Assembly: GCA_013433145.1 (NCBI GenBank)
Contig: CM024172.1
Coordinates: 11,556,053-11,620,052, forward strand
Source: Ascaris suum
Taxonomy: Eukaryota > Nematoda > Chromadorea > Rhabditida > Ascarididae
DNA length: 64,000 nt
Direction: 5' to 3'
Part shown: piece after piece, positions 25,480 through 37,352 of the stretch
Numbering within the stretch: position 1 is the first letter of the stretch
Layout of the letters: every line of letters begins with the position of its first letter
Made by a program: the position numbers and the translations under genes
Notes under the pieces: generated by a model
The model's input: only the letters and a program-made list of their open reading frames with translations
The model's database searches: none
What the model was told of the DNA's origin: nothing

Positions 25480-28400
25480 GTTTGATTTTAATATTAAGCA
25501 GTACATTTTTTTTCATTGTGATGCACAAAGCCATGTCACTTCATTGTCCTCCATAATTCAAAATGATGCAGATCTTCCATAAACTGTTCCATTACTCTAT
25601 CGCTAAGTTCAGACGTTTCCATTGCACTGGGTATCGTCATTTGGCCAAAGGTAACATCAACTTTAAGTGTTCGACGAGTCTCGATGTTTGGAGCTACTCG
25701 CAAGAAACTAAGGAGATAAAATATGTGTTGCTTGATGTTAGGTAGGAGTTCATTTGATATTAGCCACGAAGTAATGTGGCTATTTCATTATTTGGTATGC
25801 GTTGGAGTGTAACCTTCTTTCATAATCCATAGCATAAATTCCCTCCATTATTAAAAAAATCGACAGCGAAATTCAGCAATTTCTACAATACGGTAACTAT
25901 CTACTAGTAATCATAAGTAAGAGTTGAGTATTATAAGTTAGCCAGTAAAATGTTGGATTAATTTTTCTTCTATGTTTATCTGCTATCGCATTGAAGAGCT
26001 TCATTTGATGTTCCACTATTGATTGAGAATAACTCTATGCAAATTGTTGATTTGCTCATATTGGAGCAATAATTTACATGAAGAAGTGTTGCTTGCGTTC
26101 GTTCGGCTTAATGCTTCGCTTGTTAATATTCATCTTATCCTGCAATTCTATCATCTCTTATGCATTTATTATTAGTTTCAAACTACAAAATTGTTCACCA
26201 TAGAAATTTGCGTTGCTGTAATATAGTCACTAATTTGACACTTGATATACGTAATAATTGCTAAGCGTTATCAAGAGCTATAGGTTAGCGTTAGCCTAAC
26301 TCCCGTTCAAATATCATACGAATGCAGTTATACCATCGTTCAATTAAGCCTAGTCATTGTTGGAGAACTACACTCATGAATATTATAAAGTAGTCAAAAA
26401 AATTTTGCATTGATTTCTTCCCTAATGGGATTACATTTTATACCCGATAAGATTGGCATTCTGCAATTGACAAAACGAAAAAAAAAAGATCTTCGATATG
26501 AGATTGCATGGTTGCGAATGTTGTGTATTACTTTCTGTCAATTTACGATATTGACTCGTTTATTGGAGCGAATTAGAAAAGTCTGCGCCGTGCCAACTTC
26601 CGCGGCGCTTTTTGCCGTTTATTTACTGAAACGAGGCTTACCCGGCAATTAAAGAAGCAACTTGGGGAGGAGTGGGGGGGGGGGGGTGTGAATTCAAAAA
26701 ATGTGCAAATAAATTTGCATACGAAATATGTTCATCTATGTGTTCGTACACATGTATAGATGCTGGAATACAGAGTTTCAACTTTTTAAACATTCGTTAT
26801 GTTTTTAGCGGATGTGGTTCCATAACCTCTTATACCTGTGTCCACTTTCCGTTTTAATAGCTCTTTGCCTCATTTGAGCTTTCGCAAGTTTTTTGTGCAA
26901 GTTTTTGCTTTATAGCGGTGATATATTTGTACTTGGGTATTTTTATGTCTCACTGTCTGATTGTCCGTACCTACAGTAAGTAATTTTAGCGCAACGACCA
27001 TCATGCGATGAATTTGTAGCCAAGTATTAGACTTAGACTACCTGTAATCAACTAATCAATGGTCTCATTTCATGGCACCGTGGCCAAAATTGAAGAGAGA
27101 GAACTTTGTAGAAATTCGCTATTTTCGACCAACCGGTAGAGACCCGCAGAGGTAATAACTACTTGTTGTTTAGGCTAAAATTTTTATGCATCAGCTGGAT
27201 CTAAATTCGAATTATTATCATTTTTGGGCGGCGTAAAAAGTCGGAACTCGATTCTGCCATGCTATCGTTTGCCTACAACCTAGAAATGATTTCTTTTGGC
27301 TCATATTTGCACAAACAATCGATGGATGCCATGAAAAAAAAAAGATTTTGTTCATTTCGACAATTTTTTCCACGTTCATGTTGGGTACATTTGTTGCTTT
27401 TAAAAAGTCCATATCGATCTAACCTTCATATCGCGCCATTCCACATATTACAAACATCCAAAAGAGAAATCAAGCGGTAAAAGCTGAAAGTAGTATTTCA
27501 CCTCGAATTTTTGCTCTCGAAAGTTTTTCGGAAATGTTGCAATAGAAATTCTCGATACGCTATATATCATCAAAATTCTTTTAGAATATAATAAAATTCC
27601 GCAGAATTCCTTAATAATTCTCTGAAATATCATTGCCCAATGAGAAGAAGCTAATGTGCGCAAATAATTTTCTTCACTCTACCAAATAAAAGCGTTCGTC
27701 GAATTTCTAAAAACTTTTTTATTATTCTCTCATATTTAAACCTATACGATACTGAGTGGAAAGAAATTAAGTATTAGTTATATGATGTTGTGCACTCGTA
27801 TATGTTTTGTTTAACAAGAAATTTTTTCATTCGTCAACTATACGCTTATTTCTGCGACATCTGATGGTCGATAAATTTTTCTTTACTACTGTAAAAAAAA
27901 CTATGAGAGTTTTCGATTCGCTGTATTTAATGCTCTGATAGGTGTAATCAATTTAGTCGGTCGATAAAAGTTTCGCATTTGATAATGCATTAACGAAATT
28001 ATTCTCGCGCAGAAAATCATACTAAATTATTTTTCGATGAGTTCAACAGGATTTTTTTTTTTTGCTGGAAATTAATATGCATTCCTTCGGCGACAAATAT
28101 ATCGATAATCAAATATTATATCGATGAGCAAATATATCGTTAAGGAATCTCGAAACTTTTCCTTCGAAACTAACATAGATATATATTTATCGAAATATAC
28201 AACACAATTAGGTTTATTTGTACAATATTTTGCAAAATATTTACAAATTTATTTATATTGGTATTTATAGAAGTCATGTTAGCAGATATTTTTCAGGCAT
28301 GAAAAATTGAAGATTGATGAGCAGCTGAAAAATTCTTCGATGTGATAGTTTTTTTTTTTTTTCGCAGATTCTTAGAAAAGGCCGAGAAATTAATGATGCT

Positions 28401-28607
28401 TTCTGATCAAAAATTCGGGATAATTTACATCGTTTTCTTCATAGAGATTTTTTTCAATAGAGTTGTCGTGCATCGCAGTTGTGCTCCTTCCCCTCAGTAC
28501 GCACCTAACAAGTGCTTAAAACTCAATTTCAGTACGTATGTTATTTTACGAGGAAATTGTCCCATTCGTATTGCTGAATGAAGAGGTAAATTTTGTTCAT
28601 TTTTCAG
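25480..28607 (+). other. Intron 5 (3.1 kb)
   Basis: AT-rich, phase 1, with a G-rich run at 26663-26688. An in-frame upstream acceptor near its 3' end (28531-28532) could extend exon 6 by 75 nt. Nothing else recognised. Confidence 0.6.
26663..26688 (+). repeat. G-rich run on the sense strand
   Basis: GGGG-AGGAGT followed by 13 consecutive G, inside intron 5. Confidence 0.9.
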
Positions 28608-29167
28608 TGCTCGTGCATGAATCACTTGGTGACAAGGATGGCTCAAAGACACAACTAATGTCAGTCGAAGAGAGCTCACAGCCTGTGAAGTCGGAGCCGA
28701 ATGCCGTGGCGTCTATAATTAGCGATGTTCCCTCCTTTGAGCCGGAATCAGAACGTCGTGACGTGCTTGTCGAAGACGTTCGCATTAAATCGGAAACACG
28801 TGATGTTGGAGACAGTCGTACGGCGAGACAGTATTCGATGGCATCTTCAACCTTCTCTGAAGAGTCATCACCGCAACCAGATAGTGGTTATGCTACGGTG
28901 ACAAGCGCAAGCTACGATCATGAGTTGGCTTCTGTCTTCGAACCATCCGCTCCTACACCTCTTTCGGATTCACAACATCCTACTACCTCACAAGCTAACG
29001 AGAATGCCACTATTGGTTATAGGACATATACGAGGGATGACTTTGATTATACGTATGGCGATGATAGGCGATTTGTTTTAGACGATGATAAAGAGAATCT
29101 ATATCGTTTTGATGGAAGAGCGCATACCGATGATAGCGGTGATGTTGATGAGAGTTTCGACGATGAG
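28608..29167 (+). CDS. Exon 6: acidic Ser-rich disordered region
   Basis: The 560-nt exon follows CATTTTTCAG in phase 1 and ends at GATGAG|GTTTGT in phase 0. Residues 459-645. It begins LVHESLGDKDGSKTQLMSVE and is rich in Ser, Glu, Asp and Thr. Patches such as SSTFSEESSPQPDSGYATVT and DDFDYTYGDDRRFVLDDDKE suggest phosphorylation sites and short linear motifs (inference). No folded domain is recognised. An alternative acceptor at 28531-28532 would add 25 in-frame residues at the start (VRMLFYEEIVPFVLLNEEVN and five more). Some other open frames here are shadows of this exon. Confidence 0.88.
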
Positions 29168-30318
29168 GTTTGTATATTTGTTCATGAGTATTTTTTAAAT
29201 AAAATGCTTGTAATATTTGGATGACGAATAGTTGAAAGGTGGCGAAATTTCCAAAAAAAAAAATGGAATTCGTAACGTTATTTGCTGTTAGTTTGTTTAA
29301 TTTTTGCATAACATAAACACGATTATATTCCTTAAAGATTGATTATGAAATTTGATTGGTTAATTGCATTTTAATGAGATAAATGGCAAATATTGAGAGG
29401 AAAATTTCCATTTCATTATACTTTTATGAAAATAGAAAATATTCTTGCAATAAGAATTCTCTAGTTATATAATATGATCAACAAATTAGAGTTCAACGGA
29501 AAGCGAACAATACGATACAAAAATTCATGTTAACTCTGCCGAAGAGAATCCACTAGAGTGAGGTTTTATAAAATGGAGAAGAACGCATGTGTTCGTTTAT
29601 CAACAACAATTTCTGCTGTTATTTTGAGACGTTTTATTCTCCCATCCACTTTTCAACAAATTCCATACGGGTAGGAATTTCTTATTGCATTCAAATTCAC
29701 CTCAATAACTTTTTTAATTACTATACTATGACGCGATCACTTAGTTTACCAACTCTTTCAGGTATCTTTAATGGGGAATTTCAAAGATTTTGAGGATTTT
29801 GAGCGAATTTCTCTTATTTGTCGATGATTTGCAAAAAAAAAAAAAAAAGAATTACTTCGAAATTTTAATCTGGTAGGAATTGATAAAGGATGATTCTATC
29901 GAAGTTATCATAATCGTCATCTATAGGGAAATAAACTCGTCGGAATATGAGAATCATTGCGGTTTGCGTCAAGTTGTTTTCTAGAAACACAGATCCTCTA
30001 AAATGGCATTCAATGGAATGCGTTCAGTCATATTTGTTGAAGAATATAATTAACATTCCCACTATGCCTTCTTATGTTTCGTTTGCTTCTAATAGAGCTT
30101 ATTGGGGACAACAGTAATGATTTAACACCTGCTGAAGTGATTCTGATCCTAAGGCGATTTTCGTCACTATGTTCTGATTGAAAAAAAAAATTTGTTTTTC
30201 ACTAATGTGGAACAAAAATAGTGGATATTTGATGTACTGTTTGGATATGTTATATCTATTGCATTTTCATAAATGGAAATAATATTGCAAAAGAAATTAA
30301 TTATTCAACGATATTTAG
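29168..30318 (+). other. Intron 6 (1.15 kb)
   Basis: AT-rich phase 0 intron. Contains an A-run near 29833 but nothing else recognised. Confidence 0.6.
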
Positions 30319-30493
30319 ATGAACTCAAGATGGAGTGAGCGAAAGCCTCGTATGTGGACTACCGTATTCGCTGATGATGAGGATAAATCGGAACGTGATT
30401 ACAGTACTCATGCTGATCAAGTTCTAAATGAGCATGGTGAAGAAAGTAGCGACTATTCGAATAAAGAATCGGAACACAAACGTATCGCTCAGG
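30319..30493 (+). CDS. Exon 7: acidic, charged region
   Basis: The 175-nt exon follows GATATTTAG in phase 0 and ends at GCTCAGG|GTGAGT in phase 1. Residues 646-703. It reads MNSRWSERKPRMWTTVFADD, then alternates acidic and basic residues (EDKSERDYSTHADQVLNEHG). Its first codon is an ATG directly after the acceptor, but the splice phase fits a normal internal exon. No domain is recognised. Confidence 0.82.
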
Positions 30494-31560
30494 GTGAGTG
30501 CAATTATTAACGTCAACTATTTTTTTTTTCATCGTACATTTCACTAAATATTTAGCTTTTCTCTGTTGAAAAATCGATAATTTCAGCTATGCATATAATA
30601 TCATAGGAATAAAGTTTAATTTTCTTTGTTGTATTAATTTTTCTCATTTTTACAAAAATTTTTCGAAAATCAAAATCGCTAAAAGAAAAATCAAAAAATA
30701 CGAAAAAAAAACTTAGAAAAATGTATGCAAAAATTATTACACAAAGGTGAAATTTTCATACAAAAAAAAAATTTAAAATAATTTTCTTCGCTAAAAATAC
30801 TATGAAAATATAAAAAAATTTGCGCATTTTTACTAAGAGATATTGGTGCCTATAATATTTTTTCCTCTCATACTTTAGAGCATTTTCTCTATAACTTGCA
30901 AATTTTCATAATTGATCATTTCACAGCGATTAGCTTAGGGGAATAACGTTTATCCACTCACTAATTCATTAATCTTTTATTGAAAACTCATCATCGCTCT
31001 TAATGAACTCAAAAATTTTTGCAGTAATTAACTATGCTTCAAATGATATGTTTAACGTGTAAAATATTTAAATAATTGCCTTGTCTTTATAGTTTGTTTT
31101 TTGCCAGATTTTTTAATTGTCTTCTATGGTCTCAATAGTATATTTGAGCTTTCTACAAGGAAATATTATGTAGAAATTCAGCTAAATTTTGATTGTTCAA
31201 TAGGAGAGTTTTTATTGGACATTCCTTATATCATTTATTACCACTTTAACTTCAAAAGTTCGCAAAATCTATGAGTTTTGAGAGTCGTGGGTCTTTTTTC
31301 TTATCATTATAATCTCTAAAGAGTGCAGATCGTGTGAGTCGAGGTGAACGAAATTTATCGTTGTCACGTGTTTATACAGATAACGAGCTGAAGGTATCAA
31401 GTGACGTACAACTATTATACGTTCTGTAAATTTCTGATTACGATAACGTCTTGAAGCTATGATGAGAGAGCGTTATATTTATTTTCACTTTTTGTAGGAA
31501 TTAAATACTTCTATTATGAAAAATAGTTTATATTACTACCATATCGCATCATAATTGCAG
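30494..31560 (+). other. Intron 7 (1.07 kb)
   Basis: Very A/T-rich phase 1 intron. Nothing recognised. Confidence 0.6.
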
Positions 31561-31614
31561 GTATTGTAACAGAGCCGCGAATAACTTATCCCGACGGAAT
31601 GCAGTCACCAAAAG
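31561..31614 (+). CDS. Exon 8: 54-nt symmetric small exon
   Basis: The exon lies between ATAATTGCAG and AAAAG|GTAACA and is phase 1 on both sides. With the carried G it reads GIVTEPRITYPDGMQSPK. Its 18 codons could be skipped without changing frame. Splice sites are good. The peptide is too short to assign a role. Confidence 0.7.
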
Positions 31615-31996
31615 GTAACAAGAACCATTCCGGTCCAAGTTTTTTAAATAAGTTTTTAACAACTTATCTAGTTATTTCAAGTTGCAATCAAACCTAATTT
31701 TCTAATTCAGCTTTGAAAATTTCCGGAGTGATGCATTAGCTGAGTTCCAGTTGGAAATTATCTTTTTGCTTTTTTAATTTCCGTTGAATACTTTCATGCT
31801 TTCTTTTTAACTTTCAAGGAAAGACTAGTATGAGTAATAGTATCTCTTCGGTGACTGTATACTATTTGGATCATGTAATCTGTCATCGCATAAATTTCGT
31901 TCGAATTTTTATTCAATAGATAAGTATTTTTTTTTAATTTCAAGGTGAAAATGTTGATTTATAAAATATTAAAGAATTTACAAATGAAACCTACAG
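31615..31996 (+). other. Intron 8 (0.38 kb)
   Basis: Short phase 1 intron. A competing acceptor (TTTCAAG at about 31944) lies 52 nt upstream of the chosen one, but reading from it in phase 1 does not keep the frame. Confidence 0.5.
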
Positions 31997-32175
31997 ATGT
32001 GGTACAAATGGATGAGGTGGATTTCGATTCATTCACAGCCGACGATGATACACATCTCGTATCGATGTTCGAAAAGGCACGGGAGTTGCAAGATGAGCGA
32101 ACTAAGGAAACAAGCATTTTACCGTCAACAACAAGCTCAATCGGAAGTGTTCTCACACAAGCTATGCCTCGAACT
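31997..32175 (+). CDS. Exon 9: acidic segment with short helix
   Basis: Acceptor AACCTACAG (phase 1), donor CGAACT|GTATGC (phase 0), 179 nt, residues 722-781. It reads DVVQMDEVDFDSFTADDDTH and then LVSMFEKARELQDERTKETS, a likely helix, followed by Ser/Thr-rich sequence (PSTTSSIGSVLTQAMPRT). The hydrophobic tail seen if the frame is read past the donor is intron, not a membrane anchor. Confidence 0.82.
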
Positions 32176-32779
32176 GTATGCATAATATCGTTGATATTAT
32201 CTATTATTACGCTAATCATTATGGTCTATTGTTGAATGATTTCTTATTGTGAAATTAGGCATATGGGAAACACCATGAATTTCTCACGGGAAACCATGGG
32301 AAAGAACACAATAAATAATCTTTCATTATCTTTTACGATAATAATATAATTCCAAGCATTCCTTTTACAATAGTAGAGAAATGAATGATTAGGTTAGCAT
32401 TTGAAAGTGCTGCATTTTCTGATTTATAGAACTATTCCTATGTGTACATAATAGCTAACGTGGTGAAGCTTTCGTACCTGTTTTGGGAAGGTCGTTACCC
32501 GGATTAATTCAGTGCGGCATCACTTGTCGGGGAAAAGAGCGTACGGGTACCTCCGCATGCTTTCATATTTTGTTCGACGGTCAATTATTGCTATTACATA
32601 TTCTAATTTGACAATATTTCTATAATTTCCTCCTTGTTGTTGAGCTATGCTTTCATTAAGTTATTCAGTGATATAGACGGTTTGATAGAATGGATATACG
32701 ATCGTTATTTGCTTCGTCATTCAAATTCATTTGCCTCGGAAATTTAGTATCAGAATACGTAGAGATTTATGGATTGCAG
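32176..32779 (+). other. Intron 9 (0.6 kb)
   Basis: Phase 0 intron. A GC-richer patch with short complementary segments lies near 32485-32565. No feature could be named. Confidence 0.5.
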
Positions 32780-32886
32780 CAATCTTCCTCAACAGCACTT
32801 GATAAGTCACCGATCATCGCACTATCTGATCAACAAACTTCTACGTTTGCTCAACGTGACTCTTCGAAATCCACCGAAATCATTAG
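32780..32886 (+). CDS. Exon 10: Ser/Gln-rich
   Basis: Acceptor ATGGATTGCAG (phase 0), donor ATTAG|GTATGT (phase 2), 107 nt, residues 782-816. It reads QSSSTALDKSPIIALSDQQT then STFAQRDSSKSTEII. Composition matches the neighbouring disordered exons. No domain. Confidence 0.75.
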
Positions 32887-33206
32887 GTATGTTAATGGTT
32901 AATCTAATTTTTCGGGGTGAGTGTGAATTTCTTTATAATACGCAATGTTTGATGCATATATGCGTAAAGGAGCTTATGAACACGAGAAAAGTAAACGTAG
33001 AATTCCACTAAGAGCGAAGGAGGTGGGAGCAAGAATGTTACCTGTTGGATAAATATATAGTCATGACTGCTTAGAGCTGTGTTCTTTCTACCGATTCTCA
33101 TTTGATGTTTTGATGAGGCAACCTTGAAGGACACTATACGAATAACACGGGTACGTTGGTTGCAATGCATGTTATCGTGTTCATAGTTGATAAGGTTGCT
33201 TTTAAG
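32887..33206 (+). other. Intron 10 (0.32 kb)
   Basis: Short phase 2 intron, nothing recognised. Confidence 0.55.
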
Positions 33207-33318
33207 GGCGCCGCCGGCTATCACAGTGACTGTTCATGACGAACGAAGTCGGACAAGCGACGACGATTCAGATGGAGAGACGAGCCCGTCCTCCGATGAG
33301 GACGACTATCCTGATCAG
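33207..33318 (+). CDS. Exon 11: acidic Ser/Asp cluster
   Basis: Acceptor GCTTTTAAG (phase 2), donor GATCAG|GTCATA (phase 0), 112 nt, residues 817-854. After the shared Arg it reads APPAITVTVHDERSRTSDDD and then SDGETSPSSDEDDYPDQ. Dense Ser next to acidic residues is typical of casein kinase 2 target regions (inference). GC content is clearly above the introns. Confidence 0.82.
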
Positions 33319-34742
33319 GTCATAACTAATTCTTACTGTTGATGTTAAAGAGTTTTCTGTGAATTCGCTTCTTTCCACGTCCAATTCATTTCACGTAATA
33401 TAAAAGAATATCTTCCGCTGTTTCCTTCAACTTCTGCTGCACTAAACTGATAGCCTTTTCAACTGAATGTCGCACAAAAAAAAATGATGGACACAGTGGT
33501 ACTTTCAAGCCGTGCGTGTTCTACCTCTGAATGAGACTGGCGCAGCCTACGCCAGTCTTGAGCAGGAAGAGGCCCGAGTTGCATGAGCGTTGGCTCCAAT
33601 TAAGACTCGCAGCGGCTACGCGCTGCTCTTCTTAGTGATTTTATGCATAAATTGCGAGCTATTTCTATACGGTGTGATTGCGCAAGTTGCTGCTATAAGT
33701 CAGTGCGTCCTAGAAAACGAGCCAGTACAAGTCTTCCCCACAGTGTGCTAGGATCTACTTTAGAAGAGACAGCTTATTTATGGCTGTATCGATGCTACAG
33801 AAAGTGAAGCCCAAGTTAGCCTTCATCGGTTGGCCGTCCAGAGGATGCGGTCTATTTTAATGCTCTACTATCGTACAGTTGAATTCTTGTGAACGGCTTG
33901 AAGTCTTCTCCCACCAAACTTGCTCATCTCAAATAATATTTTTATGCGGTCATTTTATAGAGAAATTTCGTGGTTCACTTTGCTCATCGTTCTTTCAAAG
34001 TTTTCTACTCTCTTTGCTCGACTTATCTTTAAGAGTGCCCAGTTATCGTCTTAAACCAAATTCTATATTTTCGGCATCTATAATTGCTGCGTTCTTCGTC
34101 TCAGCATTTTGATATAAGCCATACATGTCTAGAAATCTTATGGGAATTCTCACATATTTTTAGTACGCAAGTGCAAAGCTTTCCAAAGCTTTTTAAAGCA
34201 ACCTTAAGTTTGTTGTGTGCGGTTTTCATTGAAGTATTCAAGCATATTTCACATGCACGTTTGTGAATCCACTTTGTAAAATGCATTTTGAGAATATAGT
34301 ATTTTCGCATATAGAGGTGTTGTTTGTATGTGTCTATCTATCCATCTATTCGTTAGTTGTGATTGAATAATCAGTGGTGTCAGAGCTATTAAATTCAGCG
34401 GTGCATAGACTATGCCATAGGATGATAGCTGCAGCAGTAGTCATGTTGACCGATTAACTTCCAACAAAATGAAATTCACCTCGAGATGCCTAAAAAAATA
34501 ATGCTTCTGCTACAATCGATCGCATTTCCTTTCTATATAGTTATTGCAAAAAAGATTCTCTATACTATATTCTAAACTATGCCATTCTATATTATATATT
34601 ACCATGCATTACATCTTATACTAAATTAAAATATGAGTGCATTAGCGCGTATTTTTGTGAGAGGGAATTTTGAAAGAGCATGTCTTTGTCTAATAGGCCG
34701 TTTTCTTTTCATATTATAGGCTGAAATGGAATGGAATTTCAG
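33319..34742 (+). other. Intron 11 (1.4 kb) with two short hairpins
   Basis: Phase 0 intron. A GC-richer part at about 33500-33730 contains two perfect inverted repeats (33534-33558 and 33609-33626). The rest is AT-rich with no coding signal. Confidence 0.55.
33534..33626. other. Pair of short hairpins
   Basis: AGACTGGCG (33534-33542) pairs with CGCCAGTCT (33550-33558) across a 7-nt loop. GCAGCG (33609-33614) pairs with CGCTGC (33621-33626) across a 6-nt loop. The intervening 50 nt are GC-richer than the intron average. No tRNA or snoRNA signature was recognised. Confidence 0.5.
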
Positions 34743-34844
34743 ATAATTGAAGCGCCTTCTGCACCGTCGATTTCTTATGATGAGGTTGAACGAGAACGAG
34801 AACGTCAAGAAGCATTTGGCAAGGATGTTCTCAGACAAATACAG
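34743..34844 (+). CDS. Exon 12: charged helical segment
   Basis: Acceptor GGAATTTCAG (phase 0), donor ATACAG|GTAAAA (phase 0), exactly 34 codons, residues 855-888. It reads IIEAPSAPSISYDEVERERE then RQEAFGKDVLRQIQ. The ERERERQ stretch is a probable single alpha-helix. Symmetric phase makes the exon skippable. Confidence 0.82.
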
Positions 34845-36167
34845 GTAAAACTTATCGTTGCAGTATTATAAAAAGCTATATTTCTTCTATTGTAAAATTT
34901 TCTTTCTGCTCTTTGCATCAACCCTAGTGGGGTTTCTTAATGTTCACTTGATTCTATTCAGAAGCTATGCTGACTGCAAACATGCGAGGACAAGGCTTAG
35001 TATCTTTAAGATGGTATGGAATACAGTCGTCTAAGTATTCAGACAGTAAGTAAATAAAAGGTGTTGGTGGAGGCAGAGTAGGAGGTAGTCCGGTAGGCGA
35101 CAGAGTCAATTCTTAGAAAATAGAAACTCAGCACCAAAGGGAGTTGAATAGACACTTCCTCAGAAAATTTTCTTCGTATACCAACTGTGACGAGTGATAT
35201 TAAATAATGCTTATACATTTTGGAAGCAGTAAATGCGTAGTATGCATTTGGGCGATTTATGTGGGAAGACCTTACGGGATATCCAGCTGCATCACACATA
35301 TCACCATTTTCGACTCATCTGAATGCGATCGTTCCACAACCCGAACGGATTTCTTTTGTCCTTACAATGCAGCTTTAAAACCTCGAGAGGATCTATGTTT
35401 TTTTTTAAATATTGATCTGTAAGACTTTTATATTGTTGGAAAATTTGTAGTATCCAAAAGTTTTTTACTTACATAAAGAAGTAAATGCAAATGCAGTTGA
35501 ATATATACATTATAGTCAAATAAACTAGCCAATCGGGCGTATGTGCCAATATTCATTTGAGAGCATGCATGAAGAAATTCATATATATGGCGGAGGCGAT
35601 AATGCATCCGTTTATCGACCTTACCTGAGAAAAATTTTTTATAAACTAGAAAAATGTAGTAAAGAAATGAAATAATGCATTGAGATATTTTCATTTTATC
35701 CGCTCGCTGGAATTAGTATCCCATGAAAGACTTATTTTTTTCACCCCACCGGTGTAAAGTTTAAAAAAAAAATCACCTTCATATATTTATAAGTTATTTC
35801 AAAGCGCGCCCAAATTGAATTATTGTGTAGAAGACCAATCATATTTGACGTATATTTGCAATCCTCAAATTTCGTAGCTCGTGTTCCTCATTTGAAATTA
35901 CTGCACCTACAGGCATATATATAAGTGTCAATATGCACACTCGTACATATGTAGATATATGTTGTCATTGTCGTCATGATGCGTGTTTACAAGAGAGAGC
36001 ACACACAAAAAAGCGACGAAAACGGGTGGAATTCCTTGTTGCCGTTCGTTTTTTTTTTCAATAAGAGAAACTACCTGGTCGAATAATGGTAGTAATGTAG
36101 TATTCTATAAATAATGATTGTCCACGTTGAACATGCAATTGAAGCAACATATAGATACATTTTTGAG
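34845..36167 (+). other. Intron 12 (1.3 kb)
   Basis: AT-rich phase 0 intron with no recognised feature. Confidence 0.6.
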
Positions 36168-36284
36168 GCGTTCGGCGAATCTGCAAATGATGAGTTTGAT
36201 GTGCAGTGGGCGCATGATAGCCTCAGCAAAAGTCCTTCACCAAAACCTCATATTTTCTCTGTTGACGACAGCACAACGCCTGGG
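36168..36284 (+). CDS. Exon 13
   Basis: Acceptor CATTTTTGAG (a GAG acceptor), donor CCTGGG|GTGAGT, 117 nt, phase 0 on both sides, residues 889-927. It reads AFGESANDEFDVQWAHDSLS then KSPSPKPHIFSVDDSTTPG. The GAG acceptor lowers confidence in the exact start, but no better acceptor keeps the frame. From this exon splicing can go either to 37070 or to 38299, since both accept phase 0. Confidence 0.75.
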
Positions 36285-37069
36285 GTGAGTACTAGTATTT
36301 CATCTATATCCGGCTTTATTATGTTTTTATGTATCGCATTCCATCAAATATCATTAGAAATAAGCTTTGCTCTAAGGATTATTTTATTTGCTTTTAAAAA
36401 TGAAAATTGCATCTTTTTTTTTAAAATTGCATCTTTTTCATCTTTTTTTTTTTCAAAGATGAAAACTTTTTCAAATGCTTTCAATTTTTTTTGACATCCT
36501 CATAAAAGTGCATCTTAAAATATTTATTATTTTCATTTCATTTTACTCAATCGTTTCATCTTTTAATATAGGCAATACTTTCAAAGATTTACCTTATTGA
36601 ATGCTATTTCTTTATTATTCTCATTTAATTTCAAAGGAATTTTTCTCGTTTCGAAATACTTTCGTGAGAAAAAAAATCACGATTTGTTCTTTTATATTTT
36701 CATTCTCGATTCAGATGGAAATATTCGAAGTACTAATATCATTGGTGTAGATCTCATATCTTATATAACTCTGATGCTCTTCTTCAGACGGTAATTGTAG
36801 CGGTTATATGCAAAGCTCATATTATTTATTATCAATTATGATATGCCGTTAGCTTATATTTGAGTTCATATTCTTTTCCTTCAATGTTTCCAGAAACGTC
36901 ATGCTTATGCATAAAGATGCATCAAACTTTGAAAACCAAACTGCATTCTAGTGCTGGCTTTTTTCGGTTCGTGATATGCCTCTAAGGTTGTAGTAATGAT
37001 TGTAAGGAAATTGAGGATTTTTTTGAAGGAAGATCATACGAATGTCGGAACTGAATATTTTTTTTTAAG

Positions 37070-37232
37070 GAAGGTTATAAAGATGTCACATTGGGAATTG
37101 GCGCTATGTCAACACAGTCAAAGAATGAGCCATTAGAGGTTGGCGGTATCACTTCCTCTTCGGAGCGTAGGAATCCTTTTCTGGATGATGATGACGATGA
37201 GGAAACAATGAAGATCACCGATGAAATTTTAA
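37070..37232 (+). CDS. Alternative exon 13a: acidic, Asp-rich
   Basis: Follows TTTTTTTTAAG in phase 0 and reads EGYKDVTLGIGAMSTQSKNE, then PLEVGGITSSSERRNPFLDD and DDDEETMKITDEIL. The sequence is clearly coding-like. Every usable GT downstream lies in phase 1, whereas the next main exon (38299) needs phase 0. The exon therefore cannot join 38299 directly. It does join a short exon at 37353, which ends in a stop. I read it as the penultimate exon of a shorter isoform. The donor (TTAA|GTTTCT) is weak and its exact position is uncertain. Confidence 0.6.
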
Positions 37233-37352
37233 GTTTCTCTATGATTTATCAATGTATTGGTTTATACTTATTAATGATTTCGAATAAGCTCTCTCTCTCG
37301 AAGAATTTTGACAGCGATAGTTTATTCATTTTTCTTTAATTTTTTCTCCTAG

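Noticed and set aside
28368..28580. Exon-like segment after TTTTTTTTTCGCAG reading FLEKAEKLMMLSDQKF
   Set aside because: It is open only when entered in phase 2, but the preceding exon leaves phase 1; no fitting donor.
33480..33730. tRNA or SINE-like element
   Set aside because: Short hairpins are present but no A/B box pair, acceptor stem or CCA-proximal arrangement could be matched.
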